Assembly: GCA_002291465.1 (NCBI GenBank)
Contig: CP021238.1
Coordinates: 496,001 to 560,000 of the forward strand
DNA from: Mycobacterium lepraemurium
GTDB lineage: Bacteria; Actinomycetota; Actinomycetes; Mycobacteriales; Mycobacteriaceae
Direction of reading: 5' to 3'
DNA: 64,000 nucleotides
The stretch's first letter is position 1; each line of letters starts with the position of its first letter. A program made the translations under genes and the position numbers. Positions 8,395-18,655 of this stretch are shown here, piece by piece. The notes below the pieces were generated by a model. It was not told where the DNA came from. It did no database searches and saw only the letters and a list, made by a program, of their open reading frames with translations.

Positions 8395-11300
8395 GCCGAC
8401 TGATCTTCGAAGCGCGCCGCCGGCTGGCGCCCCCGGTCGCCCGCAAGGGCACCATCGTCATCGAGCCGCCGCCCGAGCTGCCCCGGGTGATCCCGCCGTC
8501 GTTCCTGCGCCGGGCGATGCCCTACGTGCTGGTGATCCTGATCGTCGGCATGATCGTCGCGCTGTTCGCCACCGGGATGCGGCTGATCTCGCCGCAGACG
8601 CTGTTCTTCCCGTTCGTGCTGTTGCTGGCCGCGACCGCGATGTACCGCGGCAACGACAACAAGACGCGCACCGAGGAGGTCGACGCCGAACGCGCCGATT
8701 ACCTGCGTTACCTGTCGGTGGTCCGGGACAACATCCGCACCCAGGCCGCCGCCCAGCGCGCCGCCGCGCAGTGGTCGCACCCCGATCCCAGCGCACTGGC
8801 CACGGTGCCCGGATCGCGCCGCCAGTGGGAGCGCGACCCGCACGACCCGGACTTCCTGGTGCTGCGCGCCGGCCGCCACCACGTGCCGCTGGCCACCACG
8901 CTGCGGGTCAACGACATCGCCGACGAGATCGATTTGGAACCGGTGTCGCACAGCGCATTACGCAGCCTGCTCGACACCCATCGAAAGGTGCGCGACGTGC
9001 CGACCGGAATCGATCTGGCCAAGGTCTCCCGGATCACGGTGCTGGGTTCGGAAGACGAGGCGCGTGCCGCGATGCGGGCCTGGATCGCTCAGGCGGTCAC
9101 CTGGCACGACCCGACGGTGCTCGGGATCGCCCTGGTGACACCCGATCTGGAAGGCCCGGACTGGTCCTGGCTGAAGTGGTTGCCGCACATCGACATTCCC
9201 GGTGAGCTCGACGGGGTGGGGCCGGCCCGTTTCATGGCCAGCAACGTCGACGAACTGGTCGCGAAGCTGGGCCCGGCGCTGCTGGACCGGCCTGCCTTCA
9301 CCGGCGAGGCGGCCGACGCGCTGCGGCACCTGCTGATCGTCGTCGACAACCCGGACTACGACCTCAACGCCTCGGCGCTGGCGGTCGGCCGGGCCGGTGT
9401 CACCGTGGTGCACCGCAGCGCGGCTGCGCCGCACCGCGAACAGTATTCGGATCCGGAGAAGCCGATCCTGCGTGTGGCGCAGGGCGCCATCCAACGCTGG
9501 CAGACCGGCGGCTGGCAGCCCTACATCGACCACGCCGACCAGCGGGGCACCGACGAGGCCGCCCACCTGGCGCGCCAGCTGTCGCGCTGGGACTCCAACC
9601 CGACGCACACCGGGCTGCGTTCGGCGGCCACCCGCGGCGCCACTTTCACCACGCTGCTGGGCATCCCGGATGCCTCCCAGCTGGATGTGCCCACGCTGTG
9701 GGCGCCGCGCCGCCGCGAGGACGAGTTGCGCGTCCCGATCGGCGTTACCGCCACCGGTGAGCCGCTGATCTTCGACCTCAAGGACGAAGCCGAAGGCGGC
9801 ATGGGCCCGCACGGGCTGATGATCGGCATGACCGGTTCGGGCAAGTCGCAGACCCTGATGTCGATCCTGTTGTCGCTGTTGACAACTCACTCGGCCGACC
9901 GGCTGATCGTCATCTACGCCGACTTCAAGGGCGAGGCCGGCGCGGACAGCTTCCGCAACTTCCCGCAGGTGGTCGCCGTCATCTCCAACATGGCCGAGAA
10001 GAAGTCGCTGGCCGACCGGTTCGCCGACACACTGCGCGGCGAGGTGGCCCGGCGGGAGAACCTGCTGCGCGAAGCCGGCCGCCGGGTGCAGGGCAGCGCG
10101 TTCAACTCGGTGGTCGAGTACGAGGCCGCCATCGCTGCGGGACACGACCTGCCGCCGATCCCCACGTTGTTCGTGGTGGCCGACGAGTTCACCCTGATGC
10201 TGGCCGACCACCCCGAGTACGCGGAGCTGTTCGACTACGTCGCCCGCAAGGGCCGCTCGTTCCGCATCCACATCCTGTTCGCGTCGCAGACCCTGGACGT
10301 CGGCAAGATCAAGGACATCGACAAGAACACCTCCTACCGCATCGGGCTGAAGGTGGCCAGCCCCAGCGTGTCCCGGCAGATCATCGGCGTGGAGGACGCC
10401 TACCACATCGAATCTGGCAAGGAGCACAAGGGCGTGGGCTTCTTGGTGCCCGCCCCCGGCGCCACCCCGATCAAGTTCCGAAGCACCTACGTCGACGGCA
10501 TCTACGAGCCGCCGCAGAAGGCAAAATCCTTTGTGGTGGTGCCGTCCATCCCAGAGCCCAAGCTGTTCACCGCCGGGCGGGTCGAACCCGATCAGGATAC
10601 CGTGATCAATGCGCCCGAGGAAGACGAACTGACCGGGCCGCCGCGCAAGCTGATCGCCACCATCGGCGAGCAGCTGGCCCGTTACGGTCCGCGCGCGCCG
10701 CAGCTGTGGCTGCCGCCGCTGGACGAGCCGATCCCGTTGAGCGCCATGCTGGCCCGCGCCGGCGTGCCGCCGCGGCAGTGGCAGTGGCCGCTCGGCGAAA
10801 TCGACAAGCCCTTCGAAATGCGCCGCGACCCGCTGATCTTCGACGCCGCGTCCGCGGCCGGCAACATGGTCATCCACGGTGGCCCCAAGTCGGGGAAGTC
10901 GACCGCGCTGCAGACGTTCATCCTGTCCGCGGCCAGCTTGCACTCGCCGCGCGAGGTCACCTTCTACTGCCTGGACTACGGCGGCGGGAAACTGCGTGCG
11001 CTCGAAGATCTGGCGCACGTCGGCAGCGTGGCCTCGGCGCCGGAACCCGAACGCATCCGGCGCACCTTCGGCGAGCTCGAGCAGCTGCTGTTGTCGCGGC
11101 AGCGCCGGCAGGCGTTCCGGGACTCCCGCGGTGGGGTGCCCGACGACGGTTTCGGCGAGGTGTTCCTGGTCATCGACAACCTGTACGCGTTCGGCCGCGA
11201 CAACACCGACCAGTTCAACACGCGAAACCCGTTGCTGGCCGAGGTCAGTGAGCTGGTCAACATCGGCCTGGCGTACGGCATCCACGTCGTGACCACCACC

Positions 11301-12359
11301 CCGAGCTGGCTGGAGGTGCCGCTGGCCATGCGGGACGGCCTCGGGCTGCGGCTGGAACTGAAGTTGCACGACCCGCGGGACAGCAACGTCCGGGTGGTCG
11401 GCGCGCTGCGCCGCCCCGCCGAGGCGGTGCCGCACGACCAGCCCGGTCGCGGATTGACCATGGTTGCAGAGCATTTCCTGTTCGCTGCCCCGGAACTGGA
11501 CCAGATCGCCGCGATCAACGACCGCTACCCGGGCATGGCGGCGCCGCCGGTGCGGCTGCTGCCCACCAACCTGGCCCCGCACGCCGTCGGGGTGCTGTAT
11601 CGCGGGCCGGAGCAGGTGGTGATCGGGCAGCGCGAGGAGGACCTGGCGCCGGTGGTGCTCAACTTCGCCGACAACCCGCTGCTGATGGTGTTCGGCGACA
11701 GCAAGACGGGCAAGACCACGTTGCTGCGCCACCTCATTCGCACCGTGCGCGAACACTCCTCGCCCGACCAGGTGGCCTTCACCGTGCTGGACCGGCGGCT
11801 GCACCTGGTCGACGAGCCGCTGTTCGCCGACAACGAATACACCGCCAACATCGACCGCATCATCCCGGCGATGCTGGGGCTGGCCAACCTGATCGAATCG
11901 CGCCGGCCACCGGCCGGCATGTCGCCGCAGGAGCTGTCCCGCTGGACGTACGCGGGCCACACCCACTACCTGATCATCGACGACGTCGACCAGATCCCGG
12001 ACTCACCGGCGATGAGCGGGCCCTACGGCGGGCAGCGTCCGTGGACCCCGTTGATCGGATTGCTGTCGCAGGCCGCCGATCTGGGCTTGCGGGTGATCGT
12101 CACCGCACGTGCCACCGGCTCGGGGCACGCGCTGATGACCAACCCGCTGCTGCGCCGGTTCAACGACCTGCAGGCGACTACGCTGATGCTGGCAGGCAAC
12201 CCGCAAGACAGCGGCAAGATCCGGGGCCAGCGATTCGGCCGGTTGCCCGCCGGACGGGCAATCCTGTTGGGCGACAGCGACGCTCCGACATACGTGCAGT
12301 TGGTCAACCCCCTGGCCGGGGAATCCGTCATGGCAAGTGAAGCGCAACGGGAGGAGTAG
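8391..12359 (+). CDS. eccC3: ESX-3 FtsK/SpoIIIE-type ATPase EccC3
   Basis: 1,322 residues (M. tuberculosis 1,330), the motor of the secretion complex. Two N-terminal membrane segments (about residues 42-85) are followed by a DUF domain and three FtsK-like ATPase domains. Their P-loops are GMTGSGKSQ near residue 480, GGPKSGKST near 830 and GDSKTGKTT near 1,102. The first domain also has a VVADEF Walker B. C-terminal domains bind substrate signals of the EsxG-EsxH type. The start at ATG 8391 overlaps the eccB3 stop (ATGA); the frame is also open further upstream but that lies inside eccB3. Complete and unsplit, as usual for ESX-3. Confidence 0.97.
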   Translation: MSRLIFEARRRLAPPVARKGTIVIEPPPELPRVIPPSFLRRAMPYVLVILIVGMIVALFATGMRLISPQTLFFPFVLLLAATAMYRGNDNKTRTEEVDAERADYLRYLSVVRDNIRTQAAAQRAAAQWSHPDPSALATVPGSRRQWERDPHDPDFLVLRAGRHHVPLATTLRVNDIADEIDLEPVSHSALRSLLDTHRKVRDVPTGIDLAKVSRITVLGSEDEARAAMRAWIAQAVTWHDPTVLGIALVTPDLEGPDWSWLKWLPHIDIPGELDGVGPARFMASNVDELVAKLGPALLDRPAFTGEAADALRHLLIVVDNPDYDLNASALAVGRAGVTVVHRSAAAPHREQYSDPEKPILRVAQGAIQRWQTGGWQPYIDHADQRGTDEAAHLARQLSRWDSNPTHTGLRSAATRGATFTTLLGIPDASQLDVPTLWAPRRREDELRVPIGVTATGEPLIFDLKDEAEGGMGPHGLMIGMTGSGKSQTLMSILLSLLTTHSADRLIVIYADFKGEAGADSFRNFPQVVAVISNMAEKKSLADRFADTLRGEVARRENLLREAGRRVQGSAFNSVVEYEAAIAAGHDLPPIPTLFVVADEFTLMLADHPEYAELFDYVARKGRSFRIHILFASQTLDVGKIKDIDKNTSYRIGLKVASPSVSRQIIGVEDAYHIESGKEHKGVGFLVPAPGATPIKFRSTYVDGIYEPPQKAKSFVVVPSIPEPKLFTAGRVEPDQDTVINAPEEDELTGPPRKLIATIGEQLARYGPRAPQLWLPPLDEPIPLSAMLARAGVPPRQWQWPLGEIDKPFEMRRDPLIFDAASAAGNMVIHGGPKSGKSTALQTFILSAASLHSPREVTFYCLDYGGGKLRALEDLAHVGSVASAPEPERIRRTFGELEQLLLSRQRRQAFRDSRGGVPDDGFGEVFLVIDNLYAFGRDNTDQFNTRNPLLAEVSELVNIGLAYGIHVVTTTPSWLEVPLAMRDGLGLRLELKLHDPRDSNVRVVGALRRPAEAVPHDQPGRGLTMVAEHFLFAAPELDQIAAINDRYPGMAAPPVRLLPTNLAPHAVGVLYRGPEQVVIGQREEDLAPVVLNFADNPLLMVFGDSKTGKTTLLRHLIRTVREHSSPDQVAFTVLDRRLHLVDEPLFADNEYTANIDRIIPAMLGLANLIESRRPPAGMSPQELSRWTYAGHTHYLIIDDVDQIPDSPAMSGPYGGQRPWTPLIGLLSQAADLGLRVIVTARATGSGHALMTNPLLRRFNDLQATTLMLAGNPQDSGKIRGQRFGRLPAGRAILLGDSDAPTYVQLVNPLAGESVMASEAQREE

Positions 12360-12361
12360 AG

Positions 12362-12670
12362 ATGACACTGCGAGTGGTCCCCGAAGGCCTGGCCGCCACC
12401 AGTGCGGCGGTGGAGGCGCTGACGGCGCAGCTGGCGGCCGCGCACGCGGCGGCGGCGCCGGCGATCACGGCGGTGGTGCCGCCGGCGGCCGACCCGGTAT
12501 CACTGCAAACCGCACTGGGTTTCAGCGCCCAGGGCCAGGAGCACTCGGCCGTGGCCGCCCAGGGCGTGGAGGAGCTGGGCCGGGCCGGGGTCGGTGTCGG
12601 CGAGGCCGGCGCGAGCTATCTCGCCGGGGACACGGTGGCTGCTGCGACGTTCGGGATCGCGGGCGCCTGA
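12362..12670 (+). CDS. PE5: PE family protein PE5
   Basis: 102 residues, the same length as M. tuberculosis PE5 (Rv0285). The PE signature appears as RVVPEGL near residues 4-10, and the C-terminal YxxxD/E-type secretion signal is present as YLAGDT. PE5 pairs with PPE4, the next gene, and the heterodimer is exported by ESX-3 with help from EspG3; in M. tuberculosis it is needed for mycobactin-mediated iron use. Two bases separate it from eccC3. GGGAGGAG right before the ATG is a strong ribosome site. Confidence 0.95.
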   Translation: MTLRVVPEGLAATSAAVEALTAQLAAAHAAAAPAITAVVPPAADPVSLQTALGFSAQGQEHSAVAAQGVEELGRAGVGVGEAGASYLAGDTVAAATFGIAGA

Positions 12671-12673
12671 CAC

Positions 12674-14158
12674 ATGACCTTCCCGTTCGGACCGATCTGG
12701 ATGGCTTCACCGCCCGAGGTGCATTCGGCGTTGCTCAGCGCTGGTCCGGGCCCGGGGCCGCTGCTGGCGGCCGCCGGTGCCTGGGCCGCGCTGAGCGCCC
12801 AATACGCCACGGCGGCAGCCGAACTCAGTGCACTGCTGGGCGAGGCGCAGGCCGGGTCCTGGGAAGGGGAGAGTGCCGAGCAGTACGCGGCGGCGCACCT
12901 GCCGTATCTGGCGTGGCTGCAGCAGGCCAGCGCCGACAGCGCGGGGGCCGCGGCGCAACAGGAGGTCGCCGCGACGGCCTACACGACCGCGTTGGCGGCC
13001 ATGCCGGCGCTGGCCGAACTGGCCGCCAACCACACCATCCACGGGGTGCTGCTGGCGACGAATTTCTTTGGCACCAACACCATTCCGATCGCCGTGAACG
13101 AAGCCGACTACGCCCGGATGTGGGTGCAGGCGGCCACCACGATGGGTACCTATCAGGCCGTCGCCGGCTCGGCGCTGGCCGCGGCGCCGCGCACCGCCCC
13201 GGCGCCGTCCATCGTCAAACCCGGCGGGGAAGCCAACAACCTCGCGGCCAACGCCGCCCAGAACAGCTCCGGGGATTGGTGGCAGAACTTCATCCAGCAG
13301 CTGTCCCAGTTCTTCCAGAACATCCAGAAGATGCTGCAGGACTTCTGGGCGAATCTGCCGGCGTTCCTGGCGGCCAACGGACCCCTGCTGTTCTTCGTCG
13401 CCTACCAGGCGTTTTTCAACGCGGTGGGCTGGCCGACCTGGGGTGCGATCCTGACCGCGCCGTTCCTGCTGCCGCTGCTGCTGCTGGGCATCGGCCTGAG
13501 CTCGCTGCTGGCCGCGCCCGCCGAGATCGCGCCCGTCGCCGCCCCCGCCGCGATCACCCCGGTGCTCGCGTCGAACAAGCCGCCCATGTTGCCGGCGGCG
13601 GTGGCGCTGGCCCCGAGCGTCGCCACCCCCGCCGGGGCCCCGGCCAGCACGGTCGCCGCCGGCTCCGGCGCGCCGGCCGCCCCCGCGCCGGCCGCCGCGG
13701 CAGGAAACTTCGCCTATCTGGTCGCATTTGGCGGCGACCCGGACACCGGAGTCGGCCCCACCCTGAGCGGGCGCGGCGGGGCCAAGGCCCCGGCGGCGAT
13801 CATCCCCGCGGTCGGTGCGGCCGCGCCGCCGCGCGCCGAGGCGCGAGCGCGACGCCGGCGGCGGGCCGCGCTGCACGACTACAGCGACGAATTCCTGGGC
13901 ATGGACTCCGGTTTCGGTGTCCCCCCGGATTACGGCACCGAGGAGGAGCTGGCCGCGGCGGTGGCCTCCGGGCAGGGCGCCGGGACGCTCGGGTTCGCCG
14001 GAACCCAGCAGCGGCGCAAGGCCTTTCAAGCGGCCGGACTGACCAAGCTGGCCGACGACGACTTCGGCGGCAGCCCACGGATGCCCATGGTGCCCGGCAC
14101 CTGGGAGCAGGACACACAGAACGGAGCTCATCCGACCGAGCCGGGGAAAGGGGGGTAA
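12674..14158 (+). CDS. PPE4: PPE family protein PPE4
   Basis: 494 residues (M. tuberculosis PPE4 513). The N-terminal PPE domain (residues 1-180) has MASPPEVHSALLS and the WEGES turn. The middle is Gln/Phe-rich amphipathic helix followed by hydrophobic and Ala/Pro-rich stretches. The end carries LGFAGTQQ and PMVPGTW, the PPW signature. Partner of PE5 in an ESX-3-exported heterodimer. Directly follows PE5 (3-bp gap) in the ESX-3 operon and is intact. Confidence 0.95.
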   Translation: MTFPFGPIWMASPPEVHSALLSAGPGPGPLLAAAGAWAALSAQYATAAAELSALLGEAQAGSWEGESAEQYAAAHLPYLAWLQQASADSAGAAAQQEVAATAYTTALAAMPALAELAANHTIHGVLLATNFFGTNTIPIAVNEADYARMWVQAATTMGTYQAVAGSALAAAPRTAPAPSIVKPGGEANNLAANAAQNSSGDWWQNFIQQLSQFFQNIQKMLQDFWANLPAFLAANGPLLFFVAYQAFFNAVGWPTWGAILTAPFLLPLLLLGIGLSSLLAAPAEIAPVAAPAAITPVLASNKPPMLPAAVALAPSVATPAGAPASTVAAGSGAPAAPAPAAAAGNFAYLVAFGGDPDTGVGPTLSGRGGAKAPAAIIPAVGAAAPPRAEARARRRRRAALHDYSDEFLGMDSGFGVPPDYGTEEELAAAVASGQGAGTLGFAGTQQRRKAFQAAGLTKLADDDFGGSPRMPMVPGTWEQDTQNGAHPTEPGKGG

Positions 14159-14221
14159 GGCAGTCAGCCAGATGCAGGTGAATCACCGAAACCCCAACGG
14201 ACTCAACAGAAAGGAAGCACC

Positions 14222-14515
14222 ATGAGCATGTTGGACGCTCACATTCCGCAGTTGGTGGCCGCACAATCGGCGTTCAGCGCCAAGGCGGCGCTGATGCGCA
14301 GCACGATCAGCCAGGCCGAGCAGGAAGCGGTCTCGGCCCAGGCGTTCCACCAGGGCGAGTCCGCGGCGGCATTCCAGGCCGCGCACGCCCGCTTCGTGGA
14401 AGTCGCCGCCCGGGTCAACACCCTGCTGGACATCGCCCGGGCCAACCTCGGCGACGCCGCCGGCACCTACGTCGCCGCCGACGCCGCGGCCGCGTCCGGC
14501 TACACCTCGTTCTGA
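14222..14515 (+). CDS. esxG: WXG100 protein EsxG
   Basis: 97 residues, the same as M. tuberculosis EsxG. Two helices joined by a turn; the start [18 protein letters not shown] and the [18 protein letters not shown] region are diagnostic. In EsxG the W-x-G turn is replaced (HQGES), as is normal for this family member. Forms a zinc-binding heterodimer with EsxH that is exported by ESX-3. A good ribosome site AAAGGAAG precedes the ATG. Confidence 0.97.
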   Translation: MSMLDAHIPQLVAAQSAFSAKAALMRSTISQAEQEAVSAQAFHQGESAAAFQAAHARFVEVAARVNTLLDIARANLGDAAGTYVAADAAAASGYTSF

Positions 14516-14555
14516 CCCAGCCGTTTTCGAGACGCCGACAGCGAAAGGACTTGTG

Positions 14556-14846
14556 ATGTCACAGATCATGTACAACTACCCGGCGATACTGAGCCACGCC
14601 GCCGACATGTCGGGCTATGCCGGCACGATGCAGGGCCTGGGCGCCGACATCGCCAGCGAGCAGGCCACCCTGTCCAACGCCTGGCAGGGTGACACCGGGA
14701 TGACCTACCAGGTGTGGCAGGCGCAGTGGAACGAGGCCATGGAGAGCCTGGTGCGCGCCTACCAGTCGATGGCCAGCACGCACGAGGCCAACACCATGTC
14801 CATGTTGGCCCGCGACCAGGCCGAAGCCGCCAAATGGGGCGGCTAG
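14556..14846 (+). CDS. esxH: WXG100 protein EsxH (TB10.4)
   Basis: 96 residues, starting [12 protein letters not shown], same length as M. tuberculosis EsxH. The W-x-G turn is WQGDTG at about residues 43-48 and the export signal is in [11 protein letters not shown]. The His and Glu zinc-site region (HEANTM) is kept. The ATG at 14556 is chosen over the GTG one codon upstream to match the family. Partner of EsxG, exported by ESX-3; in M. tuberculosis the dimer also interferes with host ESCRT trafficking. Confidence 0.97.
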   Translation: MSQIMYNYPAILSHAADMSGYAGTMQGLGADIASEQATLSNAWQGDTGMTYQVWQAQWNEAMESLVRAYQSMASTHEANTMSMLARDQAEAAKWGG

Positions 14847-14866
14847 TTCGTGGCTGAACTGACCTG

Positions 14867-15748
14867 ATGGACCCAGCACCCAACGCCGTCGAGCTGACGG
14901 TCGATCACGCCTGGTTCATCGCGGAAACCACTGGGGCAGGAAGCTTTCCCTGGGTGTTGGCGATCACCTGCCCGTACCGCGATGCGGCGGAACGCAACGC
15001 GTTCCTCGACCGTCAGCGCGCGGAGCTGAGCGAGATGGGCCTGGTGTCCGACGCCGGGCTGATCAACCCCGCGGTCGCCGAGTGGATCAAGGTGGTGTGC
15101 TTCCCGCAGCGCTGGCTGGACCTGCGCTACGTCGGCCCCGCCAAGGACACCGGTGAAGGCGGCGGCGGCGAGCTGCTGCGCGGCATCGTCGCGCAGCGCG
15201 ACGGCGCGGGCGGCCGGTCGATCACGGTGGTCGCGTTGCGCAGCGCGCAACTGATCACGTTCACCGCTATGGACATCGACGATTCGCGCGCGCTGGTCCC
15301 GGTGCTCACCGTGGGCCTCGCGCAGCGAGCGCCGGCCTCCTTCGACGAGTTCAGCATGCCCACCCGGGTCGGCGCCCGGGCCGACGAGCGGCTGCGTGCG
15401 GGTGCTCCGCTTTCCGAAGTCCTTGACTACCTTGGCATTCCGCAGTCGGCGTGTCCGGTGGTGGAGTCGGTGTTCAGCGGCCCGCGCAGCTACGTCGAGA
15501 TCGTCGCCGGCTGCCGCCAGGACGGCCGGCACTCCACCACCGAGGTGGGGATGAGCATCGTCGACGCCCGCGAGGGGCGGGTGCTGGTCAGCCCGTCCCG
15601 CGCGTTCGACGGCGAATGGGTGTCGACGTTCAGCCCGGGCACCCCGTTCGCGATCGCCGTCGAGATCGAACACCTGACCGCGCTGCTGCCGGACGGCGGA
15701 TGGTTCGCCGGCCACCGGCTGGCCCGAGATTTTTCTGTCCAACACTGA
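14867..15748 (+). CDS. espG3: ESX-3 substrate chaperone EspG3
   Basis: 293 residues (M. tuberculosis 295), cytosolic chaperone that binds the tip of PPE partners in PE-PPE dimers (here PE5-PPE4) and keeps them soluble for export. Recognisable by the N-terminal [18 protein letters not shown] and the central [16 protein letters not shown] loop. ATG 14867 lies 20 bp after the esxH stop. Intact. Confidence 0.95.
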   Translation: MDPAPNAVELTVDHAWFIAETTGAGSFPWVLAITCPYRDAAERNAFLDRQRAELSEMGLVSDAGLINPAVAEWIKVVCFPQRWLDLRYVGPAKDTGEGGGGELLRGIVAQRDGAGGRSITVVALRSAQLITFTAMDIDDSRALVPVLTVGLAQRAPASFDEFSMPTRVGARADERLRAGAPLSEVLDYLGIPQSACPVVESVFSGPRSYVEIVAGCRQDGRHSTTEVGMSIVDAREGRVLVSPSRAFDGEWVSTFSPGTPFAIAVEIEHLTALLPDGGWFAGHRLARDFSVQH

Positions 15749-15809
15749 AGAGAAATAGAGAAGAGAGCATGATGTTCCAGGAACGGCCGCAACATTCTGC
15801 GAGGGTCCG

Positions 15810-17252
15810 GTGACGTCCGGAACCGTCATGCCGATCGTCCGGGTGGCAATACTGGCGGACAGCAGGCTGACGGAGATGGCCCTGCCCGCCGAGCTGCCGC
15901 TACGCGAGATCCTGCCCGCCGTACAGCGTTTGGTGGTTCCGCCCGCCGCCAACGGCGACTCGGAGGACGGCGCCCCGTCGCGGGGCGCCGCAGAGGTCGG
16001 CGGGGTGGTGCAACAGAGCCTGGCGCCCATCGGCGGGGCGCCGTTCAGCCTGGACGCCAGCCTGGACACGGTCGGCGTCGTCGACGGTGACCTGCTGGCC
16101 CTGCAACCGGTGCCGGCCGGCCCGGCCGCGCCCGGCATCGTGGAGGACATCGCCGACGCGGCCATGATCTTCTCCACCTCGCGGCTGCGGCCTTGGGGCA
16201 CAACGCATATCCAGCGTTTCGCACTGGCCGCGGTGATCGCGGTGGCCCTACTGGCGACCGTACTGTCGGTCAGCTACCGGGTCGCCACCGGTGCGCTGGG
16301 CGGGCTGGTCGCGGTCAGCGCGGTGGCGGCACTGACCGCGATCGTCGGCCTGCTGGCCACCGCCCGCTCGCCGCGCACCGGGATGGCGCTCTCGATCGCG
16401 GCGCTGGTGCCCATCGGCGCGGCGCTGGCGCTGGCGGTGCCGGGCCGGTTCGGTCCCGCGCAGGTGATGCTGGCCGCGGCGGGTGTCACCGCCTGGTCGT
16501 TGATCGCCCTGATGGCGCCCAGCGCCGAGCGGGAACGCCTCGCCGGCTTCTTCACCCCGACGGCGGTGCTGGGCGCCGCGGTGCTGCTGGCCGCGGGCGC
16601 CGAATTGCTCTGGCACATCACGCCCGGCGCGCTCGGCTGCGGCCTGATCGTGGCCGCGCTGCTGGTCATCGTGGAAGCCGCGCCGCTGTCCGCGTTGTGG
16701 GCCCGCTTCCCGCTGCCGGTCATTCCGGGGCCGGGCGACCCCACGCCGTCGGCGCCGCCGTTGCCGGTGCTCGAGGACCTGCCGCGGCGGGTGCGGATCG
16801 GCGACGCCCACCAGAGCGGGTTCATCGCCGCCGCGGTGCTGCTCAGCGTGCTGGGCTCGATGGCGATCACGCTGCGGCCCGAAACACTCAGTGCCGCAGG
16901 CTGGTACGTGGTGGGGGCGACGTCGGCGACGTCGGTGCTGCGCGCCCGGGTGTGGGATTCGGCCGCGTGCAAGGCGTGGCTGCTCGCCCAGCCGTACCTG
17001 GCCGCCGGTGTGCTGCTGGTGCACTACACCGCAACCGGCCGGTATGCGGGCGCCCTCGGTGCGGTGCTGGTGCTGCTGGCGCTGGCGGCGGTGTGGATCG
17101 TGGTGGCCCTGAACCCGGGTATCGCCGCGCCGGAAAGCTATTCGCTGCCGGTGCGCCGATTGGTCGGCTTCGTCGCGACCGGGCTCGACGCGTCGCTGAT
17201 CCCGGTCATGGCGTTCGTGGTCGGCCTGTTCGGCTGGGTGCTCGATCGATGA
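15810..17252 (+). CDS. eccD3: ESX-3 membrane component EccD3
   Basis: 480 residues (M. tuberculosis 472). A ubiquitin-like cytosolic domain (about residues 1-100, starting PIVRVAILADSRLTEMALP) is followed by eleven predicted membrane segments, the layout expected of the pore-lining EccD subunit. GTG 15810 is the first start; ATG 15828 is an alternative and aligns as well. The stop overlaps the mycP3 ATG. Confidence 0.95.
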   Translation: MTSGTVMPIVRVAILADSRLTEMALPAELPLREILPAVQRLVVPPAANGDSEDGAPSRGAAEVGGVVQQSLAPIGGAPFSLDASLDTVGVVDGDLLALQPVPAGPAAPGIVEDIADAAMIFSTSRLRPWGTTHIQRFALAAVIAVALLATVLSVSYRVATGALGGLVAVSAVAALTAIVGLLATARSPRTGMALSIAALVPIGAALALAVPGRFGPAQVMLAAAGVTAWSLIALMAPSAERERLAGFFTPTAVLGAAVLLAAGAELLWHITPGALGCGLIVAALLVIVEAAPLSALWARFPLPVIPGPGDPTPSAPPLPVLEDLPRRVRIGDAHQSGFIAAAVLLSVLGSMAITLRPETLSAAGWYVVGATSATSVLRARVWDSAACKAWLLAQPYLAAGVLLVHYTATGRYAGALGAVLVLLALAAVWIVVALNPGIAAPESYSLPVRRLVGFVATGLDASLIPVMAFVVGLFGWVLDR

Positions 17253-18655
17253 TTCGGCCGGCATCGGCCTGCCTCGCGGCGGCGTTGGCGTTGTTGCCCG
17301 CCACCGCGACGTGGGCGAGTCCTCCGGCCCTCGCAATCAGCCCGCCGACGGTCGATCCGGGGGTCCCGCCACCAAGCGGGGCGCCCGGCCCCGGGCAGCC
17401 GATGGAGCAGCGCGCACCGTGCACCACCTCCGGGGTGATCCCCGGCAGCGAGCCGGCCGCCGTCACACCCAGCCAGTCGGCGCTGAATCTGCCTGCGGCA
17501 TGGCGGTTTTCCCGCGGTGACGGCCAGCTGGTCGCGGTTCTGGACACCGGGGTACGGCCCGGCCCGCGGCTGCCCAACGTCGAGCCGGGCGGCGATTTCG
17601 TCGAGACCACCGACGGCCTGACCGACTGCGACGGGCACGGGACGCTGCTGGCCGGCCTCGTCGCGGGCCAGCCGTCGCCCGACGACGGGTTCGGCGGCGT
17701 GGCCCCCGCGGCGCGGGTGGTGTCGATCAGGACCACCTCGGCCAAGTTCTCGCCGCGCACCCCGGGCGGCGATCCGCTGCTGGCGCGGGCGGCCGCCGAG
17801 GTCGGTACGCTCGCCCGCGCGATTGTGCACGCGGCCGACCTGGGAGCCCGGGTGATCGACATCGGCTCGGCCACCTGCCTGCCGGTGGACCGCCCCGTCG
17901 ACCAGGCCGCCCTGGGCGCCGCCGTGCGCTATGCGGCCGTGGACAAGGACGCGGTGATCGTCGCCGCCGCGGGCGACAGCGGGCCGACCGGATCGTTCGC
18001 CGGCGGAACGTCGTGTGAGTCCAATCCGCTCACCGACCTGAGCCGCTCGAGCGATCCACGCAATTGGGCCAGCGTCACCTCGCTGTCCATCCCGTCGTGG
18101 TGGCAGCCCTACGTGCTGTCGGTGGCCTCGCTGACCCCGGACGGTCAACCGTCGAAGTTCACCGTGGCCGGCCCGTGGGTGGGGGTCGCGGCGTCCGGCG
18201 AACGCATCGTGTCGATCGGCAACGGCGACGGCGCCGGCCTGACCAACGGCCTGCCCGACGAACACCAGCAGCTGGCCGCCCTCAACGGCACCGGCTACGC
18301 GGCCGGTTACGTCGCGGGCGTCGCCGCGCTGGTGCGCAGCAAGTACCCCGACCTGTCCGCCACCGCGGTGGTGCATCGGATCACCGCAACCGCGCACAAC
18401 GGCGCCCGCGACCCGTCCAACGTGGTGGGCGCGGGCAGCGTGGACCTGGTGGCCGCGTTGACCTGGCAACTGCCCGCCGGCGATCAGCCGGGCCCGGCGG
18501 CCAAGCCGATCGCCGTGCCGCCCGCGCCGGCGCCCCCGGACACCACACCCCGCACCGTGGCGGTGGCCGGCACCGCCGCCCTGGCCGTGCTGGTCGCGGT
18601 GGCCGGCGCGGTCACCGCCCTCGCGGCACGCCGACGAAAGGACCCCAGCGCGTGA
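17249..18655 (+). CDS. mycP3: ESX-3 mycosin MycP3, with catalytic Ser replaced by Gly
   Basis: 468 residues (M. tuberculosis about 461): signal peptide (cleavage near residues 22-30), subtilisin-like domain, and a C-terminal membrane anchor (VAGTAALAVLVAVAGAV) before a basic tail. Asp99 in VLDTGV and His130 in DGHGT are present. At the serine position the motif reads NGTGYAAGY with Gly349 (GGC) instead of the expected GTS, and the oxyanion position reads AAGDSG with Asp243 instead of AAGN. The reading frame is otherwise perfect. Mycosins have a structural role in stabilising the ESX complex that does not need protease activity in tested systems, so it may act as a pseudoprotease. Whether the change is common in close relatives I cannot tell. 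Confidence 0.93.
   Translation: MIRPASACLAAALALLPATATWASPPALAISPPTVDPGVPPPSGAPGPGQPMEQRAPCTTSGVIPGSEPAAVTPSQSALNLPAAWRFSRGDGQLVAVLDTGVRPGPRLPNVEPGGDFVETTDGLTDCDGHGTLLAGLVAGQPSPDDGFGGVAPAARVVSIRTTSAKFSPRTPGGDPLLARAAAEVGTLARAIVHAADLGARVIDIGSATCLPVDRPVDQAALGAAVRYAAVDKDAVIVAAAGDSGPTGSFAGGTSCESNPLTDLSRSSDPRNWASVTSLSIPSWWQPYVLSVASLTPDGQPSKFTVAGPWVGVAASGERIVSIGNGDGAGLTNGLPDEHQQLAALNGTGYAAGYVAGVAALVRSKYPDLSATAVVHRITATAHNGARDPSNVVGAGSVDLVAALTWQLPAGDQPGPAAKPIAVPPAPAPPDTTPRTVAVAGTAALAVLVAVAGAVTALAARRRKDPSA

Noticed and set aside
8958..11966. 1,002-codon open frame on the minus strand opposite eccC3
   Set aside because: Antisense frame produced by the codon bias of eccC3; composition (Gln/Arg/Gly/Val) is not protein-like.
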